From: Sphaeroforma sirkka
Lineage: Eukaryota; Opisthokonta; Ichthyosporea; Ichthyophonida
Length of the DNA stretch: 20,000 bases
NCBI GenBank assembly: GCA_001586965.3
Contig: LUCW03000228.1
Location: forward strand, 1 to 20,000
Direction of reading: 5' to 3'
This document shows, piece by piece, positions 1 to 8,242 of this stretch. A model generated the notes under the pieces. The model made no database searches, was not told the DNA's origin, and worked only from the letters and a program-made list of their open reading frames with translations. Position 1 is the first letter of the stretch. Every line of letters starts with the position of its first letter. The position numbers and the translations under genes are program-made.

Positions 1-42
1 GTGTGCCAGTTTCAGAGATGATAAGAATAGCATAGTACCTTA

Positions 43-208
43 TGTGCTGGCATTATCCTCGAGGAGCTAGAGCATTGTGCTGGCATTTATCCTCGAGAGC
101 TCAGAGCATTTGCTGGCATTTATCCTCTGAGAGCTAGAGACACATTGTGCTGGCATTTATCTCAGAGAGCCAGAGCATTGTGCTGGCATTTTACCTCAGA
201 GGCTAGAG
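43..208. repeat. minisatellite array A, ~33-37 bp unit, 5 copies
   Basis: The string TGCTGGCAT recurs at about 44, 78, 111, 148 and 181, giving periods of roughly 33-37 bp. Each copy continues with TTTATCCTC and a GAG/AGAGCAT block, and several contain the palindromes CTCGAG or GAGCTC. Copies differ by small indels and substitutions, so the array is old or recently mutated. It is related in consensus to array B at 430-730 and lies downstream of the retrotransposon pol on the opposite strand. Confidence 0.85.
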
Positions 209-429
209 GATCCGATGTGGCGTCTCTCGAGCGAACCCGTCGTGTTTAGATTCTTGGAAGCTGCTGTTCATCTGTGTCAGCATATAGGAGTTTGGCAGGT
301 ACAATATGGGACTGTGTTTGTGTCGGAGAAAAAACTGCCAGTGGCAGAAACCGTGCAAACCATTAACCCGCTGTTTCAAAATGCCCAAGGAGTTGTTTTC
401 ATTGATTTCGCTGTGTTATACTCCGAAGC
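209..429. other. non-repeat spacer between the two minisatellite arrays
   Basis: About 220 bp without the repeat unit separates the arrays. A plus-strand reading frame crosses it (215-460), but that frame runs into repeat DNA and resembles no family I know, so I do not call a gene. A short palindrome, CTGCCAGTGGCAG, lies near 337. This may be unique sequence inserted into, or retained between, halves of one array. Confidence 0.4.
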
Positions 430-730
430 AAGAGTGGCTCATTTAACCTCGCGAGCTTGAGCCGCTGACGATTTTTCCCTCAGGCTCGGCGAGTGCTAAT
501 CGTTTATTCTCGCGAGCTCAGTGGCTGGGTTTATACTCGGGAGCCAGAGTCGCTGCTTTTTTATACTCAAGAGCTCAAGTGGCTGGTTTGATATACTCGG
601 GAGCTAAGAGTTGCTGGTTTATACTCGGGAGCTAAGTCGCTGCTTTTTTTATACTCAAGAGCTCTGAGTGGCTGGTTTTATACTCGGGAGCTAGAGTTAC
701 TGGTTTATGCTCCAGAGCTTGAGGCTCGAT
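430..730. repeat. minisatellite array B, ~26-32 bp unit, 7 clear and about 3 degenerate copies
   Basis: Units starting GCTGG or GCTGC recur at about 523, 552, 582, 613, 639, 671 and 700, followed by TTTATACTCGGGAGCT or TTTATACTCAAGAGCTC. More diverged copies precede them from about 430. Read on the minus strand, which is the retrotransposon's sense strand, each good unit contains a TATA-like core such as GAGTATAAA after a CTCCC or GAGCTC block. The array begins about 35 bp beyond the pol stop at 766-768. It could belong to the element's 3' untranslated region or U3, or be flanking genomic DNA; the window cannot decide. Confidence 0.85.
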
Positions 731-765
731 ATCCGAGAGAACAAAGTTATATTGAAGATAAAGTA

Positions 766-955
766 TTAGACTTGTGCACGTTGGCGCTTACGTGTCCGTG
801 TCTGCGAAGCTTTGTGGTAAGCCGCGATATCGTTGGCATCATCAAAAGCTTCTGCTGTTTCACGTTGGTTCGCCTTCTCGCCATCTCACCAGGTATTCTA
901 ATTTCCCCGTCTCATCATTCGTACGATGTGTGATAATATGGCGAAACTCCACCCC
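766..955 (-). pseudogene. pol: pol: C-terminal chromodomain
   Basis: This domain is missed by frame-by-frame reading because one base appears to be missing inside it. From 952 one frame reads VEFRHIITHR and then KLEYLVRWREGEPT before a TGA at 862-860. The next frame, from 861, reads ETAEAFDDANDIAAYHK and runs to TAA at 766-768 through a basic tail. These pieces match the chromodomain pattern: hydrophobic strand, Y-L-V-x-W, then E...L/F and a C-terminal helix ending in Y-H. Chromodomains on integrase are known to bind histone marks and steer insertion in chromoviruses, so this element probably targeted particular chromatin. Confidence 0.82.
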
Positions 956-999
956 TCCTTCGGTCCATAAAGTCTTCGTTAATTGGTGGGTCTGTGCGT

Positions 1000-1505
1000 C
1001 TATGCACTAAACGGAGGAGTTCCACCCGCATACCGGTTTGGTCTTGAATTCTGGTGGGGCGGAACCATCCTGTTCGCTAACTCGTAGCGTTGGCCGTGTC
1101 TAGCTTTGACTACATATGGTCCAAACAATGGCCGCATAGCCTTCGTTGTTCGGCCTTCTGATCGTACCATGACCACATCTCCTTCGCCGAAATGTACCAA
1201 GTCGTGAGCATGCAGGCGGTCAAATGTCGTCGTAAGCTTTGCCTGTATACTTCTTGGTAATGTGGTGGAGGGTCGGCAATATAGTGTCCTGTAACTGGTC
1301 TAATCGTTGTGCCCAGGCGTCATTCGTCATCGGCTGAGAATCCGGTAACTCGTCCGTGAAATCGGCGAACGGAACATGGCGGCGGCCAAAGTACACGCTA
1401 AACGGTGCACTCTTATGGCGACGGATATCCGAAGGTTCTGGTATAGCATCGTAAACGGAAGGCGTTCGTCCCATCGAAGGGAACTGCCTCACAGCATTGT
1501 CGAAT
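1000..1505 (-). pseudogene. pol: pol: integrase C-terminal region with GPY module
   Basis: Two successive frames continue the integrase. The first (about 1505 to 1220) includes the conserved HKSAPFSVYFGRRH stretch that follows the catalytic core in Ty3/gypsy integrases. After a break near 1222, the second frame (to 1000) carries FGEGDVVMVR and GPYVVKARHGQRYEL. The latter is the GPY/F module typical of Ty3/gypsy and gamma-retroviral integrases, thought to help DNA binding or multimerisation. A stop at 1000-1002 ends that frame, and the chromodomain continues beyond it. Confidence 0.88.
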
Positions 1506-2235
1506 AGAACGTGTAATCTCCTTGTGACGTCGTTCTGCCGCGCCCAGCACTTGGGGTCGATATGGTGGAGACACCTTATGTAGCATCCCCACTTCCTGGA
1601 CCAGAAGCTCCACTAACTTGTTGGTGAACTCCTTCCCCATGTCTGTTTGATTTTTACGGGGAAACCATGTTCGCCAAAAATCTCTATGAGTGTCTGTGTC
1701 GTGGTTTCCTTTTGTCTTGTCCGGTGTGGCTCGAAGGATAGAATAGCCTGTGGCGATGTCTAAGACGTGAAGAATATAATTGTTCTTGCGTCTGGACTCC
1801 AGTGGCATCGGGATGTAGTCCACTTGAATATGGTCCCACGGGTAGCGTGCATCGATGCTAATCATCGGGTGGAAACCTTTACGAAGTGTGTCCTGTCCCA
1901 AACATGTGCCACATTGCCGCTTAACTTCTGTGGCTAACTCAAGTGCCCCTGGCCAAACGTGACCGTTCTGACGAAGTTGTTGGACTGTGTCCGCCGCCCC
2001 ATGATGTCCTTGTTCGTGTTGCGCTTGCGTGAGTTGCGTACGACGCTGTTTCTCCGCCGGACTCGCTTGTGCAAACGCCGGTTGACCCTCTGCATCTGCC
2101 AGTGCCACTGAGATTTCTCGCGCTGTGTCTAAGCACATGACATATTTTGTATGCTTTGGTTCTGCAAAACCAAGTCGCTGTGAAAACAGCGGGTCCAGTT
2201 TGAATCCATTGGGAGGACCCACCCGTGCTACTACG
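1413..2235 (-). pseudogene. pol: pol: integrase zinc finger and catalytic core
   Basis: This inserts the DNA copy into the genome. In the frame that opens upstream at 2456, the HHCC zinc finger is visible as H146, H150/H151, C181 and C184. The catalytic triad follows as D212 (QVDYI, nt 1823), D271 (TDMGKEF, nt 1646) and E307 (AERRH, nt 1538). Exactly 35 residues separate D271 and E307, the D,D35E spacing of retroelement integrases. The frame runs on to a stop at 1413, but the true continuation leaves it near 1505, so residues after about 315 are out of frame. Confidence 0.93.
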
Positions 2236-2629
2236 GTATGACCCCATGGTGTCTTCCCACATGCGTACTTAGCGTACTTGAGGAACGTGTGTGGTGTCCG
2301 TGGTACCAGCACCGGTTCTGTCTGCAATAACTGCTTGAACAGGTCGAACCATGGTGCTCTTGGTACCCATGGTAGACATACATTGTGGCCCGTGCGCCGT
2401 CGGCTCGTATCTTGCGTAACATCCTGTGTATCTGTTCCCAAGGCGGGTTCATCCATCCATCGACTATCGACCAGTCGTGGGCAAACGCTCCTTCCCCATC
2501 ATCCTTCGTCCAGAACCGAGGAAGCTGAGCGTTGGTTGGGTCCGCAAATACATCTATGTCATTCGGTCCAAAGTGTTGTTGCGCTTGTTCAAAGTAACTA
2601 GGGAATAACTGCCAGCCGTCGGTATACAT
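2230..2629 (-). pseudogene. pol: Dam (DNA N6-adenine methyltransferase)-like domain between RNase H and integrase
   Basis: This segment has the layout of the phage-type Dam methyltransferase family: DIDVFADPTNAQLPRFW (about residues 25-40 from 2629), then a tryptophan-rich stretch and the catalytic-type NPPW motif at residues 61-64 (nt 2449-2438). A shift near 2385 leads into LPWVPRAPWF. The [D/N]PP[W/Y] motif is the active-site signature of N6-adenine methyltransferases. Dam-like domains are well known in tyrosine-recombinase (DIRS-type) retroelements; here it sits inside a Ty3/gypsy pol that also has a D,D35E integrase. Whether it still methylates DNA or is a structural relic cannot be judged from sequence alone. 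Confidence 0.72.
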
Positions 2630-3035
2630 TATTTCGAGTTCGTCCTGCTCTGCTGTCCCTCGTGTACTCTACTTAACATGTCCGGGAGCACATTTGACTC
2701 TCCTGGTATATGCGATATGGTAAAGTTGAATGGCGCGATGATATGATGCCATCTCTGAAGCATCGGATTAAGCTTGAGCTGTGTGTTCATATATACAAGG
2801 GCCTTGTGGTCCGTGAAGACCGCAAACCGTTGCCCATCCAAGTATTCCCTGAAATGTGTCAGTCCATATACCAATGCCAGTAACTCCTTCATAGGTGTGG
2901 CGTAGTTCTGTTGCGCATGGTTCAGAGTCTTACTAAAGAACATTAAGTAATGTTTCTTACCGTTGACCCATTGGAATAGCGCTCCCCTAAACCGTAATCG
3001 CTAGCGTCGGTTTCCAAGTTCAGAGGAATGCCGTC
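2629..3035 (-). pseudogene. pol: pol: RNase H
   Basis: This would remove the RNA strand from RNA-DNA hybrids. The first acidic residue is in TDASDYG (near 3015-2995). A frame change follows at a G run near 2990. The next segment, open from about 2990 to 2629, carries the glutamate of MKELLAL, the aspartate of FTDHKAL and the closing PDMLSRV motif, so the full D-E-D-D set of a Ty3/gypsy RNase H is present. The segment stops with TAA at 2631-2629, overlapping an ATG of the next frame in the string TAATG. Confidence 0.9.
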
Positions 3036-3900
3036 GACCGGAAAGTGTAACGCCACAGCATTCACCACTGCGTCTTTCATTGCATGCCACGCCTGTGCAT
3101 GTCTCTCCTCCCAACGATCACCTATCAACTCCTTTGGTTTGAGTTTGCAAAATTCGCGCAAGGGTGCAACCGTGTTCGCGAAATTAGGCAGATGTTCGTG
3201 GAGGTAATTTGTTAAACCCAACGCCGAGGCTATATCTTTGTATCGTAGTGGTGTGGGCCAGTCGATCAGCTTGGCCTGCTTTTCATGGTCAATGTCAATG
3301 CCTTGTGCCGATACTTTCTTCCCTATGATCATGACTTCGGAGATAGCGAAGTGGCACTTGGCAGGGTTAAGCTTAAAACTGTGGTATGTTAAGCTTGTAT
3401 CACCTTCTGCACCGTCCTAACGTGTTCGTCATAACCGTCACTGGCGATAACTATGTCATCGATATAGTGGTGAACCGGTAAGCCATCAAGTATTGTACTC
3501 AAGGTACGTTGAAACTGCTGCGTGAGTACATGAAGACCGAACGGTGCTGATGTGAACGAGTACTGATAACGTTCGTGTGTAAAACTAAATAAGTATTGTG
3601 AGTCTGGATGGATGGGCAGCCTGTGGTATGCAGCCGATATGTCCAGCGTCGTGTAGTACTTCTTACTCTTGAGGCGAGATATGAGTTCGTTGACCTTGGG
3701 GATCAGGAACTGGTCACCAGGAATAAGCGCGTTAACGGCACGCATGTCTAAACACACGCGTACCTTCTTGACGTTGCCTTCCGCATCGAATGTCGGTACC
3801 GCAAGGAGAGGAAGATTAACAGTCGTTGGTGTCGTTCGTTTCGTGATCACCAAATCCGTCAACCACTTCTTCACTTGTTCATCCACATAGGGAGCCATCG
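2995..3900 (-). pseudogene. pol: pol: reverse transcriptase
   Basis: This copies the element RNA into DNA. Counting from 3898, the first catalytic aspartate is in TLDISAAYHR (about residue 86), the substrate-binding APFG follows at about 118, and the polymerase signature YIDD is at about 145-148 (nt 3466-3455). Upstream, VRVCLDMRAVN is the usual finger motif. The frame shifts near 3395. The thumb and connection region continues in another frame to about 2995, with FKLNPAKC and a 'GLTNYLHEHLPNF' stretch typical of Ty3/gypsy elements. All key RT residues are intact, so this is a young copy or a copy disturbed mainly by length errors. Confidence 0.93.
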
Positions 3901-4419
3901 ATCGGATACGAAGTTACGCGCCGATCGCCGCATCTGCAACGCTTGTTCATGGGTTACTGGGATGGTTACCTCACTCCCTTCCAGACGACAGCGCGCGTTG
4001 TCGGCAATTTTCGCATTGGCTTCCAAATCCTGTGCCAACCGTTCGCGTACATCGACGGGTTCCGTCGTGTTAGGTGCCTGTCGGCGTGGTATGGGTTCGA
4101 GGAGCTCTTCTAGTTCTGTGGGGTCTATTGGTGCAAGTGGCGATTGGATACCGCCTATGTATAGGCCCAAGCCTTTCAACATATCTTGCCCCACTATAAC
4201 ATCTATACCCGTCGGCAAGTTCATCAATTCTAATGAACCGTCGATAATTCTGGTACCGTACCTTATAGGTACCACTTCCGTCGTCCCCAGTCGAGGAGTT
4301 CGCACCGCCTTGTCAGCTAAATATATAAATGACCCAGGTGGTGCCGGAGTTATTGGTCGGCCAAGGAGGTCTGCGGATGTCTGTGAGATACAACTTCTAT
4401 TTGCTCCCGTGTCTATCAA
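3871..4419 (-). pseudogene. pol: pol: retroviral-type aspartic protease
   Basis: This would cut the gag-pol polyprotein. The catalytic motif LIDTGA lies at the start of the open segment (near 4419-4402), and a second typical element, VIVGQDML, follows about 85 residues later, as in Ty3/gypsy retropepsins. After the protease core, a charged linker of about 80 residues (proline- and glutamate-rich near 4130-4060) leads to the reverse transcriptase. The frame ends at 3871, while the RT frame opens at 3898, a short overlap across another frame break. The start given is only where this frame becomes informative; the protein is part of the polyprotein and has no start codon of its own. Confidence 0.85.
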
Positions 4420-4873
4420 GGCTTTTGAACGTACGTCCGTTGATTTGTACTTGAATATAGACTCGGTTGTCTGACGTCAGCAATGGGTCTTGTATTGCCA
4501 TCACTGTTCCAATCGTGGTAACAAATATGAAGCTCCTATCCGACTCAGACACCCTCACCTCTCATGCATGATCGGCTACCGACTCCCACGTGTCATAGGT
4601 GTGGTTTGGTGGTGACGTCATGTGCTCGAAGTCTTCGTAAAGGATCGTGTTGATATAAATCTCTGTAGCTTCCGATGGTGGAGCCAAGTCTTCGTCCTGT
4701 GTAATCGCATTCACCTGTACTTGAGGCGTCGGACGTATTGTAACTACGTCTCTAGTCTGGGATGTATTCTGCCCCTGTCCTGCGGTTGACGTTGTGGACG
4801 GTCTGTGTACCGATTGTACGTCCCTCAAAGGACGGTTGTTGTCGTATAGCCTTGCCCGACCCTCTGCGCTCAC
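4420..4873 (-). pseudogene. gag-pol linker leading into the protease, with an in-frame TGA
   Basis: This open stretch follows the zinc-knuckle-like region and runs to a TGA at 4562-4564. The same frame then continues through 4561 to about 4425 into a sequence typical of the lead-in to a retropepsin (beta-strand residues VYIQVQINGR), just before the catalytic DTGA. Between that lead-in and DTGA the frame changes at the A4 run at 4423-4426. This is one of very few apparent nonsense codons in the element. It sits where some retroelements use stop-codon readthrough to make gag-pol, but simple mutation is equally possible. Confidence 0.6.
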
Positions 4874-6803
4874 CGCTTGCGACGCCCTGAAATGGTGACA
4901 CCGTGGATGTGCCTACCACCTGGTGGCGCCTGTGCCTGGCACCCCGCACAAGTCGTTGGTACCGTAGGTTGGGGCCGTTGAGTCCAATTCTGCGTTTGTC
5001 GTCTACTCGTCTGTAGGTTGGGGCGGCTATTGGTGTGGTCGCGACTTCCATTGGTCGTCGGGCCCTCGCGGTTGTTGCGACCCTGGAAACGTGCTGCCGT
5101 ACGTTGCTGTGCATCCTGAATGTCAGGGCTCAACAGCTGTATAAGCTCGTGTGTCTCCATCAGTTGCCATTTGGGATGCAACTGTAGAGTACGTTCATAC
5201 GTACGGCCGTTGAGAGCTTCTTCTAACAGTTGTACAATGCAGTGGTTCACTAAATTCTGTTGGAAGTCGGCATCTGTCTGGCACCGTTCACGTGCCCTCC
5301 TGTGGTTCTCCATGAGCTGTGTCATTTGTTCCATAAGAGGAGTGTGCATGTTCCGACTTTGGCCCTTGGCTAACTTGCGAAACGCGGGATCGACAGTGGC
5401 TTGTGTTTCGTGCGAACAGATCTGTTCGATCTGTAGTTGAGGTGTGCATGTCTTCAACCGTTCAGAGTTGTCGCGGATGTAGTCCAGCGTTGACTTCTCC
5501 GCCTTGAAGTAAGATAGTACCTTATGAAACCATGTAAGGTTCCAACTCTCGTCCAGCCCTGCGATTTGTGCGTTCTTGAACGCCTCGAGGAGAGCCCCTC
5601 TTGTGTCCCATTCCATGATATCATGTAGGTAGTATCTGTTCGACGGCCAATCAGGCCACGTACGTGGTGAAGGTACGGAACGCCTCTCTACCGGTCGGGA
5701 CTCTAATGTAGCTCGAAGTGTCTCAATCACGCCCCGAAGAGCTTCAGCTCGAGCCGTGTTATTCTCCTCGATTGCTTGGCATAGCTCGTCACTTAACTGT
5801 AGTATCCGTGCGTGTAGCGCCTGTCGCCTTTTCTCGATACTAGCCGGTGTGGGCGGAGGCACTGTTGTCTCCTTCTCTTGTCGTTTATGTGTCTGTACAT
5901 ATTCACTGGGCGCTTCTTTCTCGCCCCACTGACGTTGCTGTTGTTGGCGCAGGTTCGTACTTAATCGGTCCTGTCTATTCTTCACCGCCTGCTTACCTTG
6001 AGGATTCTGTCTGGCTAATACTTGTTCATGTGCGAACTCTTGAAAAGTTGGTGTGTTCTCACTGGCAGACAGAGTATCATCCTCCTCGGTTGAACTGTCC
6101 TCTGACCCTGGTGATTTGTACCCAAGTCCATAAAACGGACGCTCACAGCCTTGAATTCGGAAGGTAGGGTTGTCTTCGTCCTCTGGTACTGCATGTACCC
6201 GTTCGTGTGCGTCAGAAGAACTCTCCTTAGCGGCCGGCCCTATTGTAGTTCGTCCGGCGTTTATGCGCTGTAACCTCTGTTCGTATTTTTTTCAAAAGAG
6301 ACTGCTGTTGTGTCATCAGCTCCGTGAGTTTCTGAGCTGACGATTGTTCCCGTGCCGTTTCCTTGTTGTTGGTACGGTTCCGGTGACGCTTCCGCTTGTT
6401 AGGTGGGAGGCGTGGTGGGTCATTACTGGGAAATAAGGCCCCTGGAGTATCCCGAGACGAACGAGGGGACAGCCCTTCACTGGCTACCTGTTCACCAATA
6501 AAAGTCTGACTACTGTCCGCACGCAGGTTGGGTACTTCCTTGGTCTCACCCTCGAATATGACATCCTCGTCAGATTGTGCAGGTCCATTTTGTTTGCTGT
6601 TGGTGGCTGCTTGTCGTCCGCGGAAATAATGTGTGGAGCCCCAAGATGTGTCTGTTGTTGCCCCTCCAGTGCCTGACCTGAGTGCGGAGCGGAGCGTTCC
6701 GTATGGGACTGACGACGTTTAGTTCCACGTCGGTCGATATCATCTTCCTTGCGGCGCTCAGGATTCAAGAGTTGCTGTCTACGACTTTGGCGGGGTAGGA
6801 CAT
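4870..6803 (-). pseudogene. gag: gag-like region of the Ty3/gypsy element (frame-broken)
   Basis: This region encodes the probable structural protein that packages the element's RNA. The longest uninterrupted stretch runs from 5985 to 4870 (371 codons). The same frame stays open without a stop back to about 6285, so the true gag begins further upstream, probably at the ATG at 6803. The N-terminal part is acidic and basic low-complexity sequence, with a basic cluster near 6395-6370 and a glutamine-rich helical stretch near 6300. The middle part is helical, as expected of a gag capsid. Near 4945-4930 a CxxC pair (C-A-G-C) begins a zinc-knuckle-like motif whose remaining ligands fall in another frame after a break near 4915. 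Other breaks lie near 6790, 6580-6650 and the A7 run at 6286-6292. Family assignment rests on position and composition, since gag is poorly conserved. Confidence 0.7.
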
Positions 6804-7884
6804 GGTTGGTGAGTTGTTTGTCAATGGAGAACTAGAAATGTGTGCGAATGAACTGATAGAGTACTGAATATAAATATCCATTTTCTATTACATTTCATCA
6901 TCCTTCAAACACATAACGTCTCGACATCGATCTCCGAGGAACTCGTGGGTTCCCTCGTGACTGTTTTATTTCCTACACTAACATAAGTAGTGTGGATAGT
7001 CTATATACTCTAACACTACCAGCTGTCTTACTCTTCATCCCACAATAACATATGGTTGAGTGCCTCATTAGTCGGAGCCACTTCTTGTTCTACTCCTCGC
7101 CAGCTCTTACTCCGGCCTAATGACGGCCTATTCGCAGGACCCTGTTGGGAACTTCCCTCATCGCTCCTCTTTTACTCTTCTTACCCGTGATGTCCTTGTC
7201 ATGTGCTGTTGCGGTTGTTGGAATATGCTTCTTGATCTAAGAACGATTGCTCGTTATTGCACTCCTAAACTAAGCTGCCGTCAACCACACCTTCTGTGCA
7301 TACTGTTGATCCTCTCCGTTGACCTGATTTATCTGGAAGTTCTAGTGATTTGAGTGTGTTCGCATATCATTTTCACAATTTAACCTTGTATTTACTTGCA
7401 TCGTTCGTGTTATGTGCGCCCCCACCCTTATATGCTCCTAATAACTCACAGGTGCTTACTTGTGTCTCTGTATGCTTCCTAATATCCCATTCTGAAAACT
7501 TTTGTAAATAATCTAGTATGCCGCTGATTCTTTGCGTCATCGTACTAACCGAGTCGGTACTAACCATGTACATCTCCCATCTCTATTACCCTACTGTGGA
7601 TCCTAAAGAACTTTCTTCTAACAACTTCTTAAATACAATTTAAGCTCATTAGCTTGCAATACGATTTGTACTTGTCTCACACTGAAAACAACCTTCCTAC
7701 CTGTACTCACACATGACTACTTATCTGTGGATTCTGACTGATTGTCTGATTTCGTCATTTGATCGTCGTGAGACTTTCCTTGTTGACCCTGGTTAATGTT
7801 CTGCTTGATTGGAATGTTCGCTCTTCGGGTTCACTCGTATTAGTAGATTCTTTCTTCATCCTCGTCGTCCACACGTCGTTAATC
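6804..7884. other. leader and possible 5' LTR territory of the gypsy element
   Basis: This ~1.1 kb lies upstream of the retroelement start. On the minus strand it contains an AATAAA near 6970 and a TATA-rich stretch near 6870-6880, features an LTR or leader could have. I find no convincing tRNA primer-binding site and no second copy of this sequence in the window, so I do not mark an LTR. Short open frames here (for example 7120-7353, plus strand) resemble nothing I recognise. Confidence 0.35.
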
Positions 7885-7885
7885 C

Positions 7886-7936
7886 AATCTAAATCGTTCA
7901 ATTCAATCTAAATCGTTCGGATAATCTAAATCGTTC
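7886..7936. repeat. three tandem copies of an 18-19 bp repeat
   Basis: AATCTAAATCGTTC occurs exactly at 7886-7899, 7905-7918 and 7923-7936, with short AT-rich linkers of 4-5 bp. On the minus strand the unit reads GAACGATTTAGATT. A short, perfectly conserved motif triplicated upstream of a retroelement could be a set of protein-binding sites in its regulatory region. Confidence 0.85.
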
Positions 7937-8040
7937 AATTTGATGCGACATTCTCTGTTCGCATTGTCTTTCAATTGTTATACTTATAACAAAAAAATAT
8001 GTGCCAGCTACTGACTAATTCATATTCTGTAGCTTTCTCT

Positions 8041-8165
8041 GTAATTACTAATAAACTAACAACTTCTATGGTAAGTTAAAAATGTAGTAAGTATACGCGA
8101 GATAACTGTATCTCAACGTTCTCCCTCCTCAGGGAGGGGGACGTTGTTCATTTATTAGTAATTAT
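8041..8165. repeat. inverted repeat, 23 bp arms, with an inner hairpin
   Basis: The left arm at 8041-8063 and the right arm at 8143-8165 are reverse complements at 20 of 23 positions. Inside them a second, imperfect palindrome pairs CAACGT (8114-8119) with ACGTTG (8141-8146) around a CTCCCTCC/AGGGAGG core. The arms are AT-rich and the core GC-rich, so a cruciform or RNA hairpin is plausible. It could be a small non-autonomous transposon or part of a retroelement end. Confidence 0.75.
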
Positions 8166-8181
8166 AAACAGTAATCCTAAA

Positions 8182-8212
8182 ATGACTGACTCTTAAATGA
8201 GTCATTAGTCAT
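8182..8212. repeat. interrupted palindrome with TGACTC/GAGTCA arms
   Basis: ATGACTGACTC at 8182-8192 faces GAGTCATTAGTCAT at 8199-8212; the arms pair apart from a 3-nt bulge. The half-sites resemble AP-1/bZIP binding sites (TGAGTCA), so a regulatory role is possible but unproven. Confidence 0.6.
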
Positions 8213-8242
8213 GTGCTGTAAAACCAGCAAAACCCTAAAACC

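Larger units (their letters stand above)
766..6803 (-). mobile_element. Ty3/gypsy retrotransposon internal region with chromodomain, broken
   Basis: The minus strand carries, in order, gag, a zinc-knuckle-like segment, aspartic protease, reverse transcriptase, RNase H, a Dam-like domain, integrase, a GPY module and a chromodomain. RT-RNase H before integrase is the Ty3/gypsy order, and the GPY module plus chromodomain point to the chromodomain-bearing branch. The best start is the ATG at 6803-6801, in a good ACC-ATG context, and the last stop is TAA at 766-768. The reading frame is broken about 15 times, mostly by apparent single-base length changes, and has one in-frame TGA at 4562-4564. No long repeat flanking the coding region occurs twice in the window, so the LTRs are unidentified; the 3' LTR probably lies before position 1. 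I see no envelope-type gene. Confidence 0.9.

Noticed and set aside
215..460. 81-codon plus-strand frame between the minisatellite arrays
   Set aside because: It is short, runs into the repeat array and shows no known motif or supporting context.
1..730. CRISPR array
   Set aside because: Repeat units are directly adjacent and diverged, with no unique spacers of constant length, and the rest of the window is eukaryotic.
3875..4474. 199-codon plus-strand frame opposite the protease
   Set aside because: It is antisense to a clear protease with DTGA and GQDML motifs and has no recognisable domain of its own.
4900..4935. Programmed frameshift between gag and pol at the zinc-knuckle-like region
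   Set aside because: The break lies inside the putative metal-binding motif, with no slippery heptamer that I can see, and resembles the other accidental breaks in the element.
6850..7110. Primer-binding site and 5' LTR end of the gypsy element
   Set aside because: Several TGG-starting strings occur on the minus strand, but none matches a tRNA 3' end that I can name, and no second LTR copy is in the window for confirmation.
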